A stretch of DNA of 64,000 nucleotides from Nakamurella flava. GTDB lineage: Bacteria > Actinomycetota > Actinomycetes > Mycobacteriales > Nakamurellaceae. The notes beneath the pieces were generated by a model that was not told the DNA's origin, made no database searches, and was given only the letters and a program-made list of their open reading frames with translations. Made by a program: the position numbers and the translations under genes. Location of the stretch: NCBI RefSeq assembly GCF_005298075.1, contig NZ_SZZH01000001.1, positions 186,001-250,000 on the forward strand. Direction: 5' to 3'. Positions 35,073 through 43,194 of this stretch are shown here, one piece after another (within the stretch, counting starts at the first letter, position 1; every line of letters starts with the position of its first letter).

Positions 35073-35840
35073 ATGAGCGGCCACTCCAAATGGGCGACGA
35101 CCAAGCATCAGAAGGCGGCCAAGGACGCCAAGCGCGGCAAGTTGTTCGCCAAGCTGATCAAGAACATCGAGGTGGCGGCGCGCACCGGTGGCGGTGACCC
35201 GGACGGCAACCCCACGCTCTACGACGCCATCCAGAAGGCCAAGAAGACGTCGGTGCCGAACGAGAACATCGACCGCGCCGTCAAGCGCGGCTCCGGTGCG
35301 GACGGTGGCGGCGCCGACTACCAGTCGATCACCTACGAGGGGTACGGCCCCGCCGGCGTGGCGATCATGATCGAGTGCCTCACGGACAACAAGAACCGGG
35401 CGGCCTCCGAGGTCCGGGTGGCCGTCACCCGCAACGGCGGCAACATGGCCGACCCGGGGTCGGTGTCCTACCTGTTCAGCCGCAAGGGTGTCGTCACGGT
35501 GCCCCGCAAGCACGACGGCGTCGCGGTGGACGAGGACGAGCTGACCCTGGCCGTCCTGGACGCCGGGGCCGAGGACGTCAACGATGTCGGCGAGGCCTTC
35601 GAGGTGATCTCCGAGCCGACCGACATGGTCGCCGTCCGCAAGGCGGTCACCGCGGCCGGGTTCGACTACGACTCCGCCGACCAGTCGTTCCTGCCGTCGG
35701 TCGAGGTGTCGCTGGACGTCGAGAGTGCGCGCAAGTTCGTCAAGCTCATCGACGCCATCGAGGACCTCGACGACGTCCAGAACGTCTACACCAACGCCGA
35801 CATCTCCGACGAGGTCGCCGAGCAGCTCGACGCTGAGTAG
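35073..35840 (+). CDS. YebC/TACO1-family protein
   Basis: Cytoplasmic protein of 255 residues, beginning [20 protein letters not shown], the universal N-terminus of the family. Further blocks are [40 protein letters not shown] and [13 protein letters not shown]. Members bind DNA or the ribosome; YebC homologues are described as transcription regulators or as factors helping translation of proline-rich stretches. The position directly before ruvC is conserved in actinobacteria, hence older names linking it to ruvC regulation. Confidence 0.95.
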   Translation: MSGHSKWATTKHQKAAKDAKRGKLFAKLIKNIEVAARTGGGDPDGNPTLYDAIQKAKKTSVPNENIDRAVKRGSGADGGGADYQSITYEGYGPAGVAIMIECLTDNKNRAASEVRVAVTRNGGNMADPGSVSYLFSRKGVVTVPRKHDGVAVDEDELTLAVLDAGAEDVNDVGEAFEVISEPTDMVAVRKAVTAAGFDYDSADQSFLPSVEVSLDVESARKFVKLIDAIEDLDDVQNVYTNADISDEVAEQLDAE

Positions 35841-36046
35841 GCGCCGAATAAGCGCTGAACACGCGTCGAGCCGGGCCCGGTTCCGGGCTCGTCGGGCCAG
35901 GAACACCCGGCCGTCCCGCGTGCCGCCGCCACCCCCGCGGCGGCGGCCCGGTAGCGTCGTTCGGCGTACAGACGTACGACAGACGTGAGCGAGGAACGGC
36001 CCGGGACCTGAGGTCCGCGCCGTTCGGGAACGTGGGGGTGACCGGC

Positions 36047-36580
36047 GTGCGGGTGCTCGGTGTCGATCCCGGGCTGACCCGGTGCGGGATCGGAATCGTG
36101 GACGGCGGAGCCGGCCAGGCCCCGCGGATGGTCGCGGCCGGCGTGGTCCGCACCCCGGCCGACGCCGACATCGCCCTGCGGTTGCTGCAGGTCGCCGAGG
36201 AGGTGGAGGCCCTGATGGACCGCTACCGGCCCGACACGGTCGCCGTGGAACGCGTGTTCAGCCAGCACAACGTGCGCACCGTGATGGGCACCGCCCAGGC
36301 CGCCGGCGTGGTGGCCCTGGCCGCCGCCCGCCGGACCATCCCGGTCGCCTGGCACACGCCGAGCGAGGTCAAGGCCGCCGTGTCCGGCAACGGTGACGCC
36401 GACAAGGCGCAGGTCGCGACCATGATCACCCGGCTGCTGCGCCTTTCCGCCCCGCCCAAGCCGGTGGACGCCACCGATGCGCTCGCCCTGGCCCTGTGCC
36501 ACCTGTGGCGTTCGCCGCTGCAGAACAAGCTGGCCGAGCAGACCCGGCTGGCCCGAGGGATCCGGATGGTGGCGCGATGA
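36047..36580 (+). CDS. ruvC: Crossover junction endodeoxyribonuclease RuvC
   Basis: Dimeric nuclease of 177 residues that cuts Holliday junctions. Acidic active-site residues lie in [14 protein letters not shown] (first Asp), [11 protein letters not shown] (Glu) and [14 protein letters not shown] (last Asp pair). The block [20 protein letters not shown] is typical. GTG 36047 gives the usual N-terminus of actinobacterial RuvC and has a G-rich stretch about 8 bases upstream; GTG 36032 and 36038 are possible alternatives. The stop overlaps ruvA (ATGA). Confidence 0.95.
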   Translation: MRVLGVDPGLTRCGIGIVDGGAGQAPRMVAAGVVRTPADADIALRLLQVAEEVEALMDRYRPDTVAVERVFSQHNVRTVMGTAQAAGVVALAAARRTIPVAWHTPSEVKAAVSGNGDADKAQVATMITRLLRLSAPPKPVDATDALALALCHLWRSPLQNKLAEQTRLARGIRMVAR

Positions 36581-37224
36581 TCAGCTCGCTGAGCGGCACC
36601 GTGGCGGCCATCGGCCTGGACCACGCCGTCATCGAGGTCGGCGGGGTCGGGTTCGCCGTGCGAGCCACCCCGAACACCCTGGGAAGTCTGCGGCGCGGTG
36701 AGAACGCCCGCCTGGCCACCACTCTCGTGGTCCGGGAGGACTCGCTCACGCTGTTCGGCTTCGGGTCCGACGCGGGTCGGGAACTGTTCGAACTGGTCCA
36801 GTCGGTGTCCGGGGTCGGTCCCAAGATCGCGTTGGCCCTGCTGGCCGTGCTCGACCCCGACCAGCTGCGCTCGGCGCTCGCCACCGGGGACACGGCCGCG
36901 CTGATGCGGGCCCCGGGCATCGGCAAGAAGGGGGCCGAGCGGCTGATCCTGGAGCTGCGGGACAAGGTCGGCGTCGTGCCCACGGTGATGCCGGCGGGCA
37001 CCGCGTCGCCGTCCGCCGCGGTCGCGGCCGTGCCGGCCGCCCCGCTGGACGGCGCCGGTCAGGTCGTCGAGGCGCTCGTCGGGCTCGGGTTCACCGCCAA
37101 GCAGGCCGAGGACGCCGTGGCCGCCGTGCTGGCCGAGGCGGCCGGATCGACCGACGGCGCTCTGCCCACCGACGTCAGCGCCGTGCTCCGCCGCGCCCTC
37201 ACCCGCCTCGGCCGGGGCCGGTGA
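36577..37224 (+). CDS. ruvA: Holliday junction DNA helicase subunit RuvA
   Basis: Tetrameric DNA-binding subunit of 215 residues that holds the four-way junction. Domain I begins [20 protein letters not shown]; domain II contains the two helix-hairpin-helix motifs [14 protein letters not shown] and [13 protein letters not shown]; after a flexible Ala/Pro-rich linker (about 140-155) domain [19 protein letters not shown], contacts RuvB. Starts within the ruvC stop and ends within the ruvB start (GTGA). Confidence 0.96.
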   Translation: MISSLSGTVAAIGLDHAVIEVGGVGFAVRATPNTLGSLRRGENARLATTLVVREDSLTLFGFGSDAGRELFELVQSVSGVGPKIALALLAVLDPDQLRSALATGDTAALMRAPGIGKKGAERLILELRDKVGVVPTVMPAGTASPSAAVAAVPAAPLDGAGQVVEALVGLGFTAKQAEDAVAAVLAEAAGSTDGALPTDVSAVLRRALTRLGRGR

Positions 37225-38351
37225 CGCCGCCCATGAGCGGACTCTCCGGCGTCTTCCCCGACCCCGAGGATCCCGGTGACGACGAGCACGTCGAGTTCAC
37301 CGTGGACCCGCACCAGGTGCCGGCCGACGCCGACGTCGAGGCCTCACTCCGCCCGAAGTCGCTGGCCGAGTTCATCGGGCAGCCCCGGGTCCGCGAGCAG
37401 CTGGAACTGGTGCTCACCGGGGCCAAGCTGCGGGGTGTCCCCCCGGATCACGTGCTGCTGGCCGGCCCGCCGGGCCTGGGTAAGACGTCGCTGTCGATGA
37501 TCATCGCCGCCGAGCTGGGCGCCTCCATCCGGCTGACCTCCGGTCCGGCGTTGGAGCGGGCCGGCGACCTCGCCGCCATCCTGTCCAACCTGGTCGAGGG
37601 CGACGTGCTGTTCATCGACGAGATCCACCGGATGGCCCGGCCGGCCGAGGAGATGCTCTACCTGGCGATGGAGGATTTCCGGGTCGACATCGTCGTCGGC
37701 AAGGGCCCCGGCGCCACCTCGATCCCGCTGGACATCGCCCCGTTCACGCTGGTCGGGGCGACGACCCGGTCCGGGCAGTTGACCAGCCCGCTCCGGGACC
37801 GGTTCGGTTTCACCGCGCACATGGAGTTCTACGCACCGGAGGAACTCACCCAGGTCATCACCCGCAGCGCCGCCATCCTGGGCGTGCAGCTGCGGCCCGA
37901 CGGCGCCACCGAGATCGCCCGCCGGTCCCGCGGCACACCCCGGATCGCCAACCGGCTGCTGCGCCGCGTCCGCGACTTCGCCGACGTCCGCGCCGACGGG
38001 TCGATCACCCGGGAGGTCGCGCGGGCGGCGCTCGCGGTCTACGAGGTCGACGAGCTGGGCTTGGACCGGCTCGACCGCTCGGTGCTCGGCGTCCTGTGCC
38101 GCACGTTCGGCGGGGGACCGGTCGGGATCACGTCCCTGGCCGTCGCGGTGGGGGAGGAGCCGTCCACCGTCGAGGAGGTGTGCGAGCCGTTCCTGGTGCG
38201 TATCGGGCTGCTCGCCCGCACCCGGGCCGGCCGGGTCGCCACCCCCGCGGCCTGGGAGCACCTGCGGCTCACCCCGCCGCGGAACGCCCCGGTCCTCGGC
38301 GCGGCCCCGGGCGACAGCGCCGGTGACGACGGCCTGTTCGACGCGTCCTGA
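37221..38351 (+). CDS. ruvB: Holliday junction branch-migration ATPase RuvB
   Basis: Hexameric AAA+ motor of 376 residues. Visible elements: [20 protein letters not shown], Walker [12 protein letters not shown], Walker [11 protein letters not shown], sensor 1 [13 protein letters not shown] with the nearby arginine in RDRFG, sensor 2 in [19 protein letters not shown], and the C-terminal winged helix ending [11 protein letters not shown]. The last 30 residues are a species-variable tail. GTG 37221 overlaps ruvA; ATG 37233 would also be possible. Confidence 0.96.
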   Translation: MTPPMSGLSGVFPDPEDPGDDEHVEFTVDPHQVPADADVEASLRPKSLAEFIGQPRVREQLELVLTGAKLRGVPPDHVLLAGPPGLGKTSLSMIIAAELGASIRLTSGPALERAGDLAAILSNLVEGDVLFIDEIHRMARPAEEMLYLAMEDFRVDIVVGKGPGATSIPLDIAPFTLVGATTRSGQLTSPLRDRFGFTAHMEFYAPEELTQVITRSAAILGVQLRPDGATEIARRSRGTPRIANRLLRRVRDFADVRADGSITREVARAALAVYEVDELGLDRLDRSVLGVLCRTFGGGPVGITSLAVAVGEEPSTVEEVCEPFLVRIGLLARTRAGRVATPAAWEHLRLTPPRNAPVLGAAPGDSAGDDGLFDAS

Positions 38352-38365
38352 ACGGCCGTCGACCG

Positions 38366-38725
38366 TCAGACCGCGGCGACCCAGACGACCAGGACGGCCG
38401 CGATCGTGGCGGCGCACACGGTGAGCAGGGCCAGGAGCGCCGGGAGCCGTCCGTCCGGGACGGCACCGGCCGCCGGGCCGGCGGCGGTCAGTCGGCGTCC
38501 GGTGAGTCGGTACCGGCGGACCGCCAGGCCGATGAGCGCCATCGAGGCCAGCGCCCCGGTACCGGCCAGCACCAGTCCGAACGGCCCCCAGTAGTGCGGC
38601 AGCACCCGCAGCCCGACCAGTGACCCCACGGTGAGCACCAGCGCGGTCCGTAGCCAGGCCAGCGCCGTGCGTTCCGGTTGCAGTCCCGGGTCGAACAACC
38701 CTCCCTCGGACTTCTGGGTGCTCAT
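38366..38725 (-). CDS. DUF202 membrane protein
   Basis: Three-helix membrane protein of 119 residues. The N-terminal QPERTALAWLRTALVLTVGS is the DUF202 signature (ER-T-AW-RT). Helices two and three are PFGLVLAGTGALASMALIGL and LPALLALLTVCAATIAAVLV. Function unknown. The start overlaps the stop of the preceding DUF202 gene (ATGA), so the two related proteins are made together and may form a heteromer. Ends 14 bases from the end of ruvB, which is read the other way. Confidence 0.85.
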   Translation of the reverse strand: MSTQKSEGGLFDPGLQPERTALAWLRTALVLTVGSLVGLRVLPHYWGPFGLVLAGTGALASMALIGLAVRRYRLTGRRLTAAGPAAGAVPDGRLPALLALLTVCAATIAAVLVVWVAAV

Positions 38726-39114
38726 GCGAGCAGGATCGCCAGCACGATGCAGACGCCGACCACCAGCAACACTGCGGCCAGCGGCAACGCGCTGGCGGGG
38801 GCCGGTAGCGGCCGGGAAAGTCGCAGCGCCCGCTCGGTCCGCGTCCAGCCCACCCAGGCCTGGGCCGAGGTGCCGATACCGGCCAGCACCAGCAGCACCG
38901 CCGCCGCCAACCGGAGCTGCGGATGCAGACCCAGGCCCAGGGCCTCCAGGGCGACCCCGCCGGCGGTCAGGGCCAGGGCGGTGCGGATCCAGGCCAGGAA
39001 GGTCCGCTCGTTGGCCAGCGTGAATCGGGGGTCCGGCTCGTTGCCCACCCCATAGACGGAGCGGGGGAACCGGCGACCGGGCGGCCCACCCGCCGGCCCC
39101 GCCCGATCACTCAC
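38722..39114 (-). CDS. DUF202 / YidH-like membrane protein
   Basis: Protein of 130 residues, paralogue of the next gene. The signature is DPRFTLANERTFLAWIRTAL, followed by three helices including LRLAAAVLLVLAGIGTSAQA and ALPLAAVLLVVGVCIVLAIL. GTG 39114 is preferred because the preceding run of G could serve as ribosome-binding site; ATG 39148 would add 11 residues. The arrangement of a YidH-like gene followed by a second DUF202 gene is common in actinobacteria. Confidence 0.83.
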   Translation of the reverse strand: MSDRAGPAGGPPGRRFPRSVYGVGNEPDPRFTLANERTFLAWIRTALALTAGGVALEALGLGLHPQLRLAAAVLLVLAGIGTSAQAWVGWTRTERALRLSRPLPAPASALPLAAVLLVVGVCIVLAILLA

Positions 39115-39240
39115 GGCCCGCCCCCCCAGATCGCTGCACCGGCCCATGCTCCCACCAGCGATGCCTCCGTTGGGGTGGAGGTCGGCCCGGGGGTCCTTCG
39201 ACCCACGCGTCGGACGGGCCCTGGACCCCACAATGCGTCG

Positions 39241-40962
39241 GTGACCGATGCCGCGGTGACCGACGGTCCCGCTTCCCCTCCTCCCGCCGCCCCGCCCGGT
39301 GACGGGCCGCGCCCCGCTGCCGGGCGGGCCCGCGCACGGTGGCTCACGCTGACCCTGCCCGGCCTGTGGGGGGCGGTCCTCGTGGGCGCCCTGTCGTTCA
39401 CGCCGTCGCTGCTGCCCCGGCCGGGGCTCGTCCAGGGCGCGACGTTCGGTCTCACCGCCGTCCTCGGGTACGGCGTCGGGCTCGTCGTCGCCTGGGTGTG
39501 GCGGCAGTTCCCGGACCGGGCGGCGCGGACGCCGCGGCGGTCGTCGTGGCTGACGCTGGCCGTCGTCGGCGGGGCGCTGCTGCTGGTCGCCGTCGTGCTC
39601 GGCTACCGCTGGCAGGTACAGACCCGTGAGCTGGTCGCTCTCGCGCCGGAGACCCCGTTGGCCCAGCTGCTCGTGCCGGTGGTCGGTGCCCTGGTCTTCA
39701 CCCTGCTGTTGCTGGCCGCCCGGGGGGTGCGCTGGCTGTACCGACGGGTGGCCGGCCTGCTGGCCCGGTGGATGGGGCGCAACGCCGCCCGCGCGGTCGG
39801 CGGCCTCGTCGCCGCCGCCGTTCTCGTGCTGCTGTTCAGCGGGGTCATCCGGGACCTGGCCCTCGGCGCGCTGGACCGCAGTTTCGCCGCGCTGGACACC
39901 AGCACGGAGGACAGCGCGTCGCAGCCCACCTCGACCGACCGTAGCGGGGGACCGGACTCCCTCGTCGCCTGGGACACCCTGGGTCGTCAGGGGCGGAACT
40001 TCACCGGTCGCGGCCCCACGGCCGAGCAGATCAGCGCCTTCACCGGGCAACCGGCCCCGACCCCGATCCGGGCCTACGCCGGGCTTGCGTCGGCCGACGG
40101 CGTCGAGGAGCGGGCCCGGTTGGCCGTCGACGACCTGGAGCGGGCCGGAGGGTTCCGGCGGGCCAACCTGCTGGTGGCCGGCGTCACCGGCACCGGCTGG
40201 GTCGACCCGGCCGCCCTGACCAGTTTCGAGTACGAGACCGGCGGCGACAGCGCGGCCGTCGCCATCCAGTACTCCTACTTCCCCTCCTGGCTGTCGTTCC
40301 TGGTCGACCAGGACCCGGCCCGGCAGGCCGGCCGCGCCCTCTTCGATGCCGTCTACGAACGGTGGTCGGCCCTCCCGCTGGACGCCCGGCCGAAGCTGTA
40401 CGTCTTCGGCGAGAGCCTCGGGTCGTTCAGCATGGAGGCCGCGTTCAGCGGCGAGTTCGACCTGGCCAACCGCACCGACGGGGCCCTGTTCGCCGGACCG
40501 CCCAACTTCAACCCGCTGCACGCGGAATTCACGGCCAATCGGGAGGCGGGATCGCCGCAGATCGCCCCGGTCTACCGGGACGGGCGGACGGTGCGGTTCA
40601 GCGGCGACCCCGCGCAGCCCGCGGCTCCGGCCGACCAGACCTGGTCGGGCAGCCGGGTGCTGTACCTGCAGCACCCCTCCGACCCGATCAGCTGGTGGAG
40701 TCCCGACCTGATCCTCGGCCGGCCGGACTGGCTGACCGAGCCACGCGGCCGCGACGTCTCCGACGCGATGGTGTGGCTGCCGCTGGTCACGTTCTGGCAG
40801 ACCACGTTCGACATGACGGAGTGGGTCGACACCCCCAACGGCCACGGCCACACCTTCAGCCAGGAGTACGTCGACGGCTGGGCGCAGGTGTTGCAGCCAC
40901 CGGGCTGGACGGCGGCCAAGGCCGACGAGCTGCGGGAGATCGTCGCCGCCGGGCCGTCCTGA
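39241..40962 (+). CDS. Membrane-anchored alpha/beta hydrolase (Abhydrolase_9 type)
   Basis: Protein of 573 residues. The N-terminal half has four membrane helices (GLWGAVLVGALSFTPSLLPR, ATFGLTAVLGYGVGLVVAWV and two more), matching the N-terminal domain that accompanies Abhydrolase_9. The C-terminal soluble half has an alpha/beta hydrolase core with the nucleophile elbow VFGESLGSFS and a late GHGHTFSQEYVDGW that could supply the His. The block RPGLVQG and the membrane part resemble actinobacterial proteins suspected to act on lipids. Substrate unknown. GTG 39241 is used. Confidence 0.83.
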   Translation: MTDAAVTDGPASPPPAAPPGDGPRPAAGRARARWLTLTLPGLWGAVLVGALSFTPSLLPRPGLVQGATFGLTAVLGYGVGLVVAWVWRQFPDRAARTPRRSSWLTLAVVGGALLLVAVVLGYRWQVQTRELVALAPETPLAQLLVPVVGALVFTLLLLAARGVRWLYRRVAGLLARWMGRNAARAVGGLVAAAVLVLLFSGVIRDLALGALDRSFAALDTSTEDSASQPTSTDRSGGPDSLVAWDTLGRQGRNFTGRGPTAEQISAFTGQPAPTPIRAYAGLASADGVEERARLAVDDLERAGGFRRANLLVAGVTGTGWVDPAALTSFEYETGGDSAAVAIQYSYFPSWLSFLVDQDPARQAGRALFDAVYERWSALPLDARPKLYVFGESLGSFSMEAAFSGEFDLANRTDGALFAGPPNFNPLHAEFTANREAGSPQIAPVYRDGRTVRFSGDPAQPAAPADQTWSGSRVLYLQHPSDPISWWSPDLILGRPDWLTEPRGRDVSDAMVWLPLVTFWQTTFDMTEWVDTPNGHGHTFSQEYVDGWAQVLQPPGWTAAKADELREIVAAGPS

Positions 40963-40988
40963 CCGTCACCGGTGACCGCCCGGTCGGG

Positions 40989-42323
40989 TCAGCGCACCGG
41001 GCCGAGGGCGAACCGCACGACCTTGCCGTCGGCGAAGGTGACCTCGGCCAGGCCGGACCGTACCTCGCCGGTGTCCGGTGACGTCGCGCGCACCCGCCAA
41101 CTGACCGTCTCCCGGGCGATCTGTTTGCGGGTGAAGTCGATGGCGACGTTGGTGCGCACGCGTTCGGTGACCAGGTCTTCGACGGAGGCCCGGTTGCGGG
41201 TGGCGGCCAGTTCACGGAACGGCGCCGTGGTGCTCACCTCGCAGTCGTCGGCGAAGAACTCCAGCATCTGCTCGGCGTCGCCCCGGGCCCACGCGTCCTC
41301 GAACCGCCGGGCGAGCAGGAAATCCCCGGCCTGCCGCACCCCCAGCTCGATCAGTTCGTCCAGGAACGCGGGCGACCGGTTGAGCTTGGAGGCGTAGCCC
41401 CGCTGCCGGGAGGAGCGCGGGCGTTCCATCTCCAGCACGCGGACGGTCATCCGCTTGTACCGCGGGTCGGTGATGACGCCCTGCTCGACGAGCCGGTCGA
41501 TGCGCTCGATGAACGCGAGCTCCTGGTACAGCGACAGGTTGCCGGCCAGCTCGTTGCGGCGGTCGGCGATGGCGGCCACCGACTCCGGCTCGTCGTCACG
41601 GGCCGACGGGTTGATCTGGATGACCCACACCTCGTCCGGATGGTCGTCCAGCAGGTCGCGGATCGGTGGGTTCTGCGAGAACAGGCCGTCCCAGTACTTG
41701 CGACCGGCGACGTCGATCGACCGGAACAGCGTCGGGATGGCCGCGGACGCCAGCACGGCGTCCGTGCTGATCTCGCCCCGGCGGCTGTCGAAGGCCTTGA
41801 ACGCCCCGGACAGCACGTCGACCGCGCCGAGCAGCAGGTGCGGCGCACCGGTCCCGAGGGCCTCGGCCCGCCGGTTCAGGTCGGCCACGTCGACGTGCTG
41901 GTCGATCAGGCCACGCAGCATCCGTTCGGCCGCGTCGGCCCCGGGGTTCTGGTACGGGCTCAGAGCCGGGAAGGCGATGTAGTCGGCCGCCTTCGCCGAC
42001 CACTGCACGAAGGCGTTGACGAACGCCTCGCCGGGGGAGCGGGCCGCGTTGTCGGCCCAGAACCCGCGCAGCCGCTGCCCGGCCACCGACGGGTCACCGT
42101 CGACGAGGGCCGACCAGGCCAGCAGCGCGCAGATCGCCCCGCCGGACGTGCCGCTGATGCCGGTGACCTCGATCCGGGACTGCGCGTCCGGCTCCAGCAG
42201 CCGGCTCAACACCCCGGCCGTGAAGGCGGTGTGGCTCCCGCCGCCCTGGCAGGCGATCGCCACCCGTGGCCGTTGATCGCCCACCGCTCCCGCCGCTGCC
42301 GTGCTGTCGTCGATCCCCACCAT
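40989..42323 (-). CDS. Patatin-like phospholipase with C-terminal NTF2/SnoaL-like domain
   Basis: Protein of 444 residues. The patatin part has the oxyanion loop CQGGGSHTAFTAGVL, the nucleophile elbow GISGTSGG with S60, and the second catalytic residue D212 in YWDGLFSQNPP. From about residue 340 a separate domain (FEDAWARGDAEQMLEFFADDCEVSTT and onward, in two blocks) has the pattern of a SnoaL/NTF2-like cone. It likely hydrolyses ester bonds in lipids; the second domain may bind a product or a partner. No signal peptide. Starts with ATG; faces away from yajC. Confidence 0.85.
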   Translation of the reverse strand: MVGIDDSTAAAGAVGDQRPRVAIACQGGGSHTAFTAGVLSRLLEPDAQSRIEVTGISGTSGGAICALLAWSALVDGDPSVAGQRLRGFWADNAARSPGEAFVNAFVQWSAKAADYIAFPALSPYQNPGADAAERMLRGLIDQHVDVADLNRRAEALGTGAPHLLLGAVDVLSGAFKAFDSRRGEISTDAVLASAAIPTLFRSIDVAGRKYWDGLFSQNPPIRDLLDDHPDEVWVIQINPSARDDEPESVAAIADRRNELAGNLSLYQELAFIERIDRLVEQGVITDPRYKRMTVRVLEMERPRSSRQRGYASKLNRSPAFLDELIELGVRQAGDFLLARRFEDAWARGDAEQMLEFFADDCEVSTTAPFRELAATRNRASVEDLVTERVRTNVAIDFTRKQIARETVSWRVRATSPDTGEVRSGLAEVTFADGKVVRFALGPVR

Positions 42324-42638
42324 GAGTCAGCCTCTCCGTCGACGATCCGGTGTCCTGCGGCCCCGGCGCGCCGGTGGGACGGGCCCGATCGGAACGCTAG
42401 TGGGCGCCGGTCCGGCGGGCCATGGTGACGGCGGCCGGTCCGCGATCCCTGCCCCGAACGGTAGGTCTGGAGTAGCCTGGCCTGAACTGTCCGGGTCCCA
42501 CCCCGTGTGCCGAGCACCGTCGTACCTCCGTGGGAACCGACTGCCGTGGCCGACCGTTGCATCACCGAAGAGGCGGATGCACCCGGCCGGGTCACCGGCA
42601 CCGACGACCGCCCAGACGATCGCAAGGAGAAACCCCCC
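42324..42638 (+). other. 315-base gap between patatin and yajC
   Basis: Holds the start region of the leftward patatin gene and the promoter zone of yajC. TAGCCT at 42473-42478 is a candidate -10 for yajC, which would give a leader of about 155 bases. An in-frame GTG at 42507 could extend YajC by 44 residues, but these are hydrophilic and unlike the family N-terminus. No other gene is seen. Confidence 0.4.
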
Positions 42639-42998
42639 GTGGAAGGCCTGCTCCTCCCCGTCCTGTTGTTCGCCGCCCTCGGCGTGATGATGTACATGTC
42701 CGTCAAGAAGCAGAAGCGGATGGCCGCGCAGACGCAGGAGATGCACAACGCGCTGCGTCCCGGCACCCGCGTGATGACCAGCTCCGGTCTGCATGGCACC
42801 GTCACGGCCATCGCCGACGACACCATCGAGCTCGAGATCTCCCCGGGTGTCCGCACCACCTGGGTGAAGGCCGCCGTGCGCGAGGTCGTCGTCCCGGCCG
42901 CCGACGCCATCAGCGAGCCGGCCATCGTCGAGTCGGTCGAGCCGCTGCCGCCGTTCGGTGAGTCCGACGGTCGGTCGAACCTGCGCAAGGACAGCTGA
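42639..42998 (+). CDS. yajC: Preprotein translocase subunit YajC
   Basis: Single-span membrane protein of 119 residues that associates with SecDF. The helix is LLLPVLLFAALGVMMYM, followed by KKQKRMAAQTQEMHNALRPG, then VMTSSGLHGTVTAIADDTIE, the YajC core. A short variable tail follows. GTG 42639 has AAGGAG nine bases upstream. A strong hairpin directly after the gene separates it from secD, so the Sec genes are adjacent but probably not one operon. Confidence 0.93.
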   Translation: MEGLLLPVLLFAALGVMMYMSVKKQKRMAAQTQEMHNALRPGTRVMTSSGLHGTVTAIADDTIELEISPGVRTTWVKAAVREVVVPAADAISEPAIVESVEPLPPFGESDGRSNLRKDS

Positions 42999-43014
42999 CC
43001 CCTCGATCCTCCGA

Positions 43015-43050
43015 CGCCCCGACCCCGCATTCCCGGGTCGGGGCGTTCTC
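43015..43050 (+). terminator. Intrinsic terminator after yajC
   Basis: An 11-base-pair stem, CGCCCCGACCC (43015-43025) with GGGTCGGGGCG (43035-43045), closes a 9-base loop and is followed by TTCTC. The stem is perfect; the T-tract is short, as is common in actinobacteria. Confidence 0.75.
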
Positions 43051-43194
43051 ATGCGGGTTGCGCGTGGGAAGGGGCCGTCGGCCCCGTCCCGCGTTCTAGG
43101 GTGACAAGCACAGCCGGTCGAGGGCCGTGACCGTCCGTCATCAGACGGCGGCGCGCCGTTCCCTCACCGGGGCGTGCAGGAAGAAAGTGGCGAC

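Noticed and set aside
35841-36046. Possible SOS (LexA) box before ruvC
   Set aside because: The region has GTCGT and ACGAC words and two CGTAC copies, but no TCGAAC-N4-GTTCGA match, so no LexA site is claimed.
38366-39114. Recent duplication of the two DUF202 genes
   Set aside because: The two proteins share only the family signature and differ widely elsewhere, so this is an old pair common in actinobacteria.
42507-42638. Longer YajC starting at GTG 42507
   Set aside because: The added residues are hydrophilic and unlike other YajC proteins, and GTG 42639 has a good ribosome-binding site.
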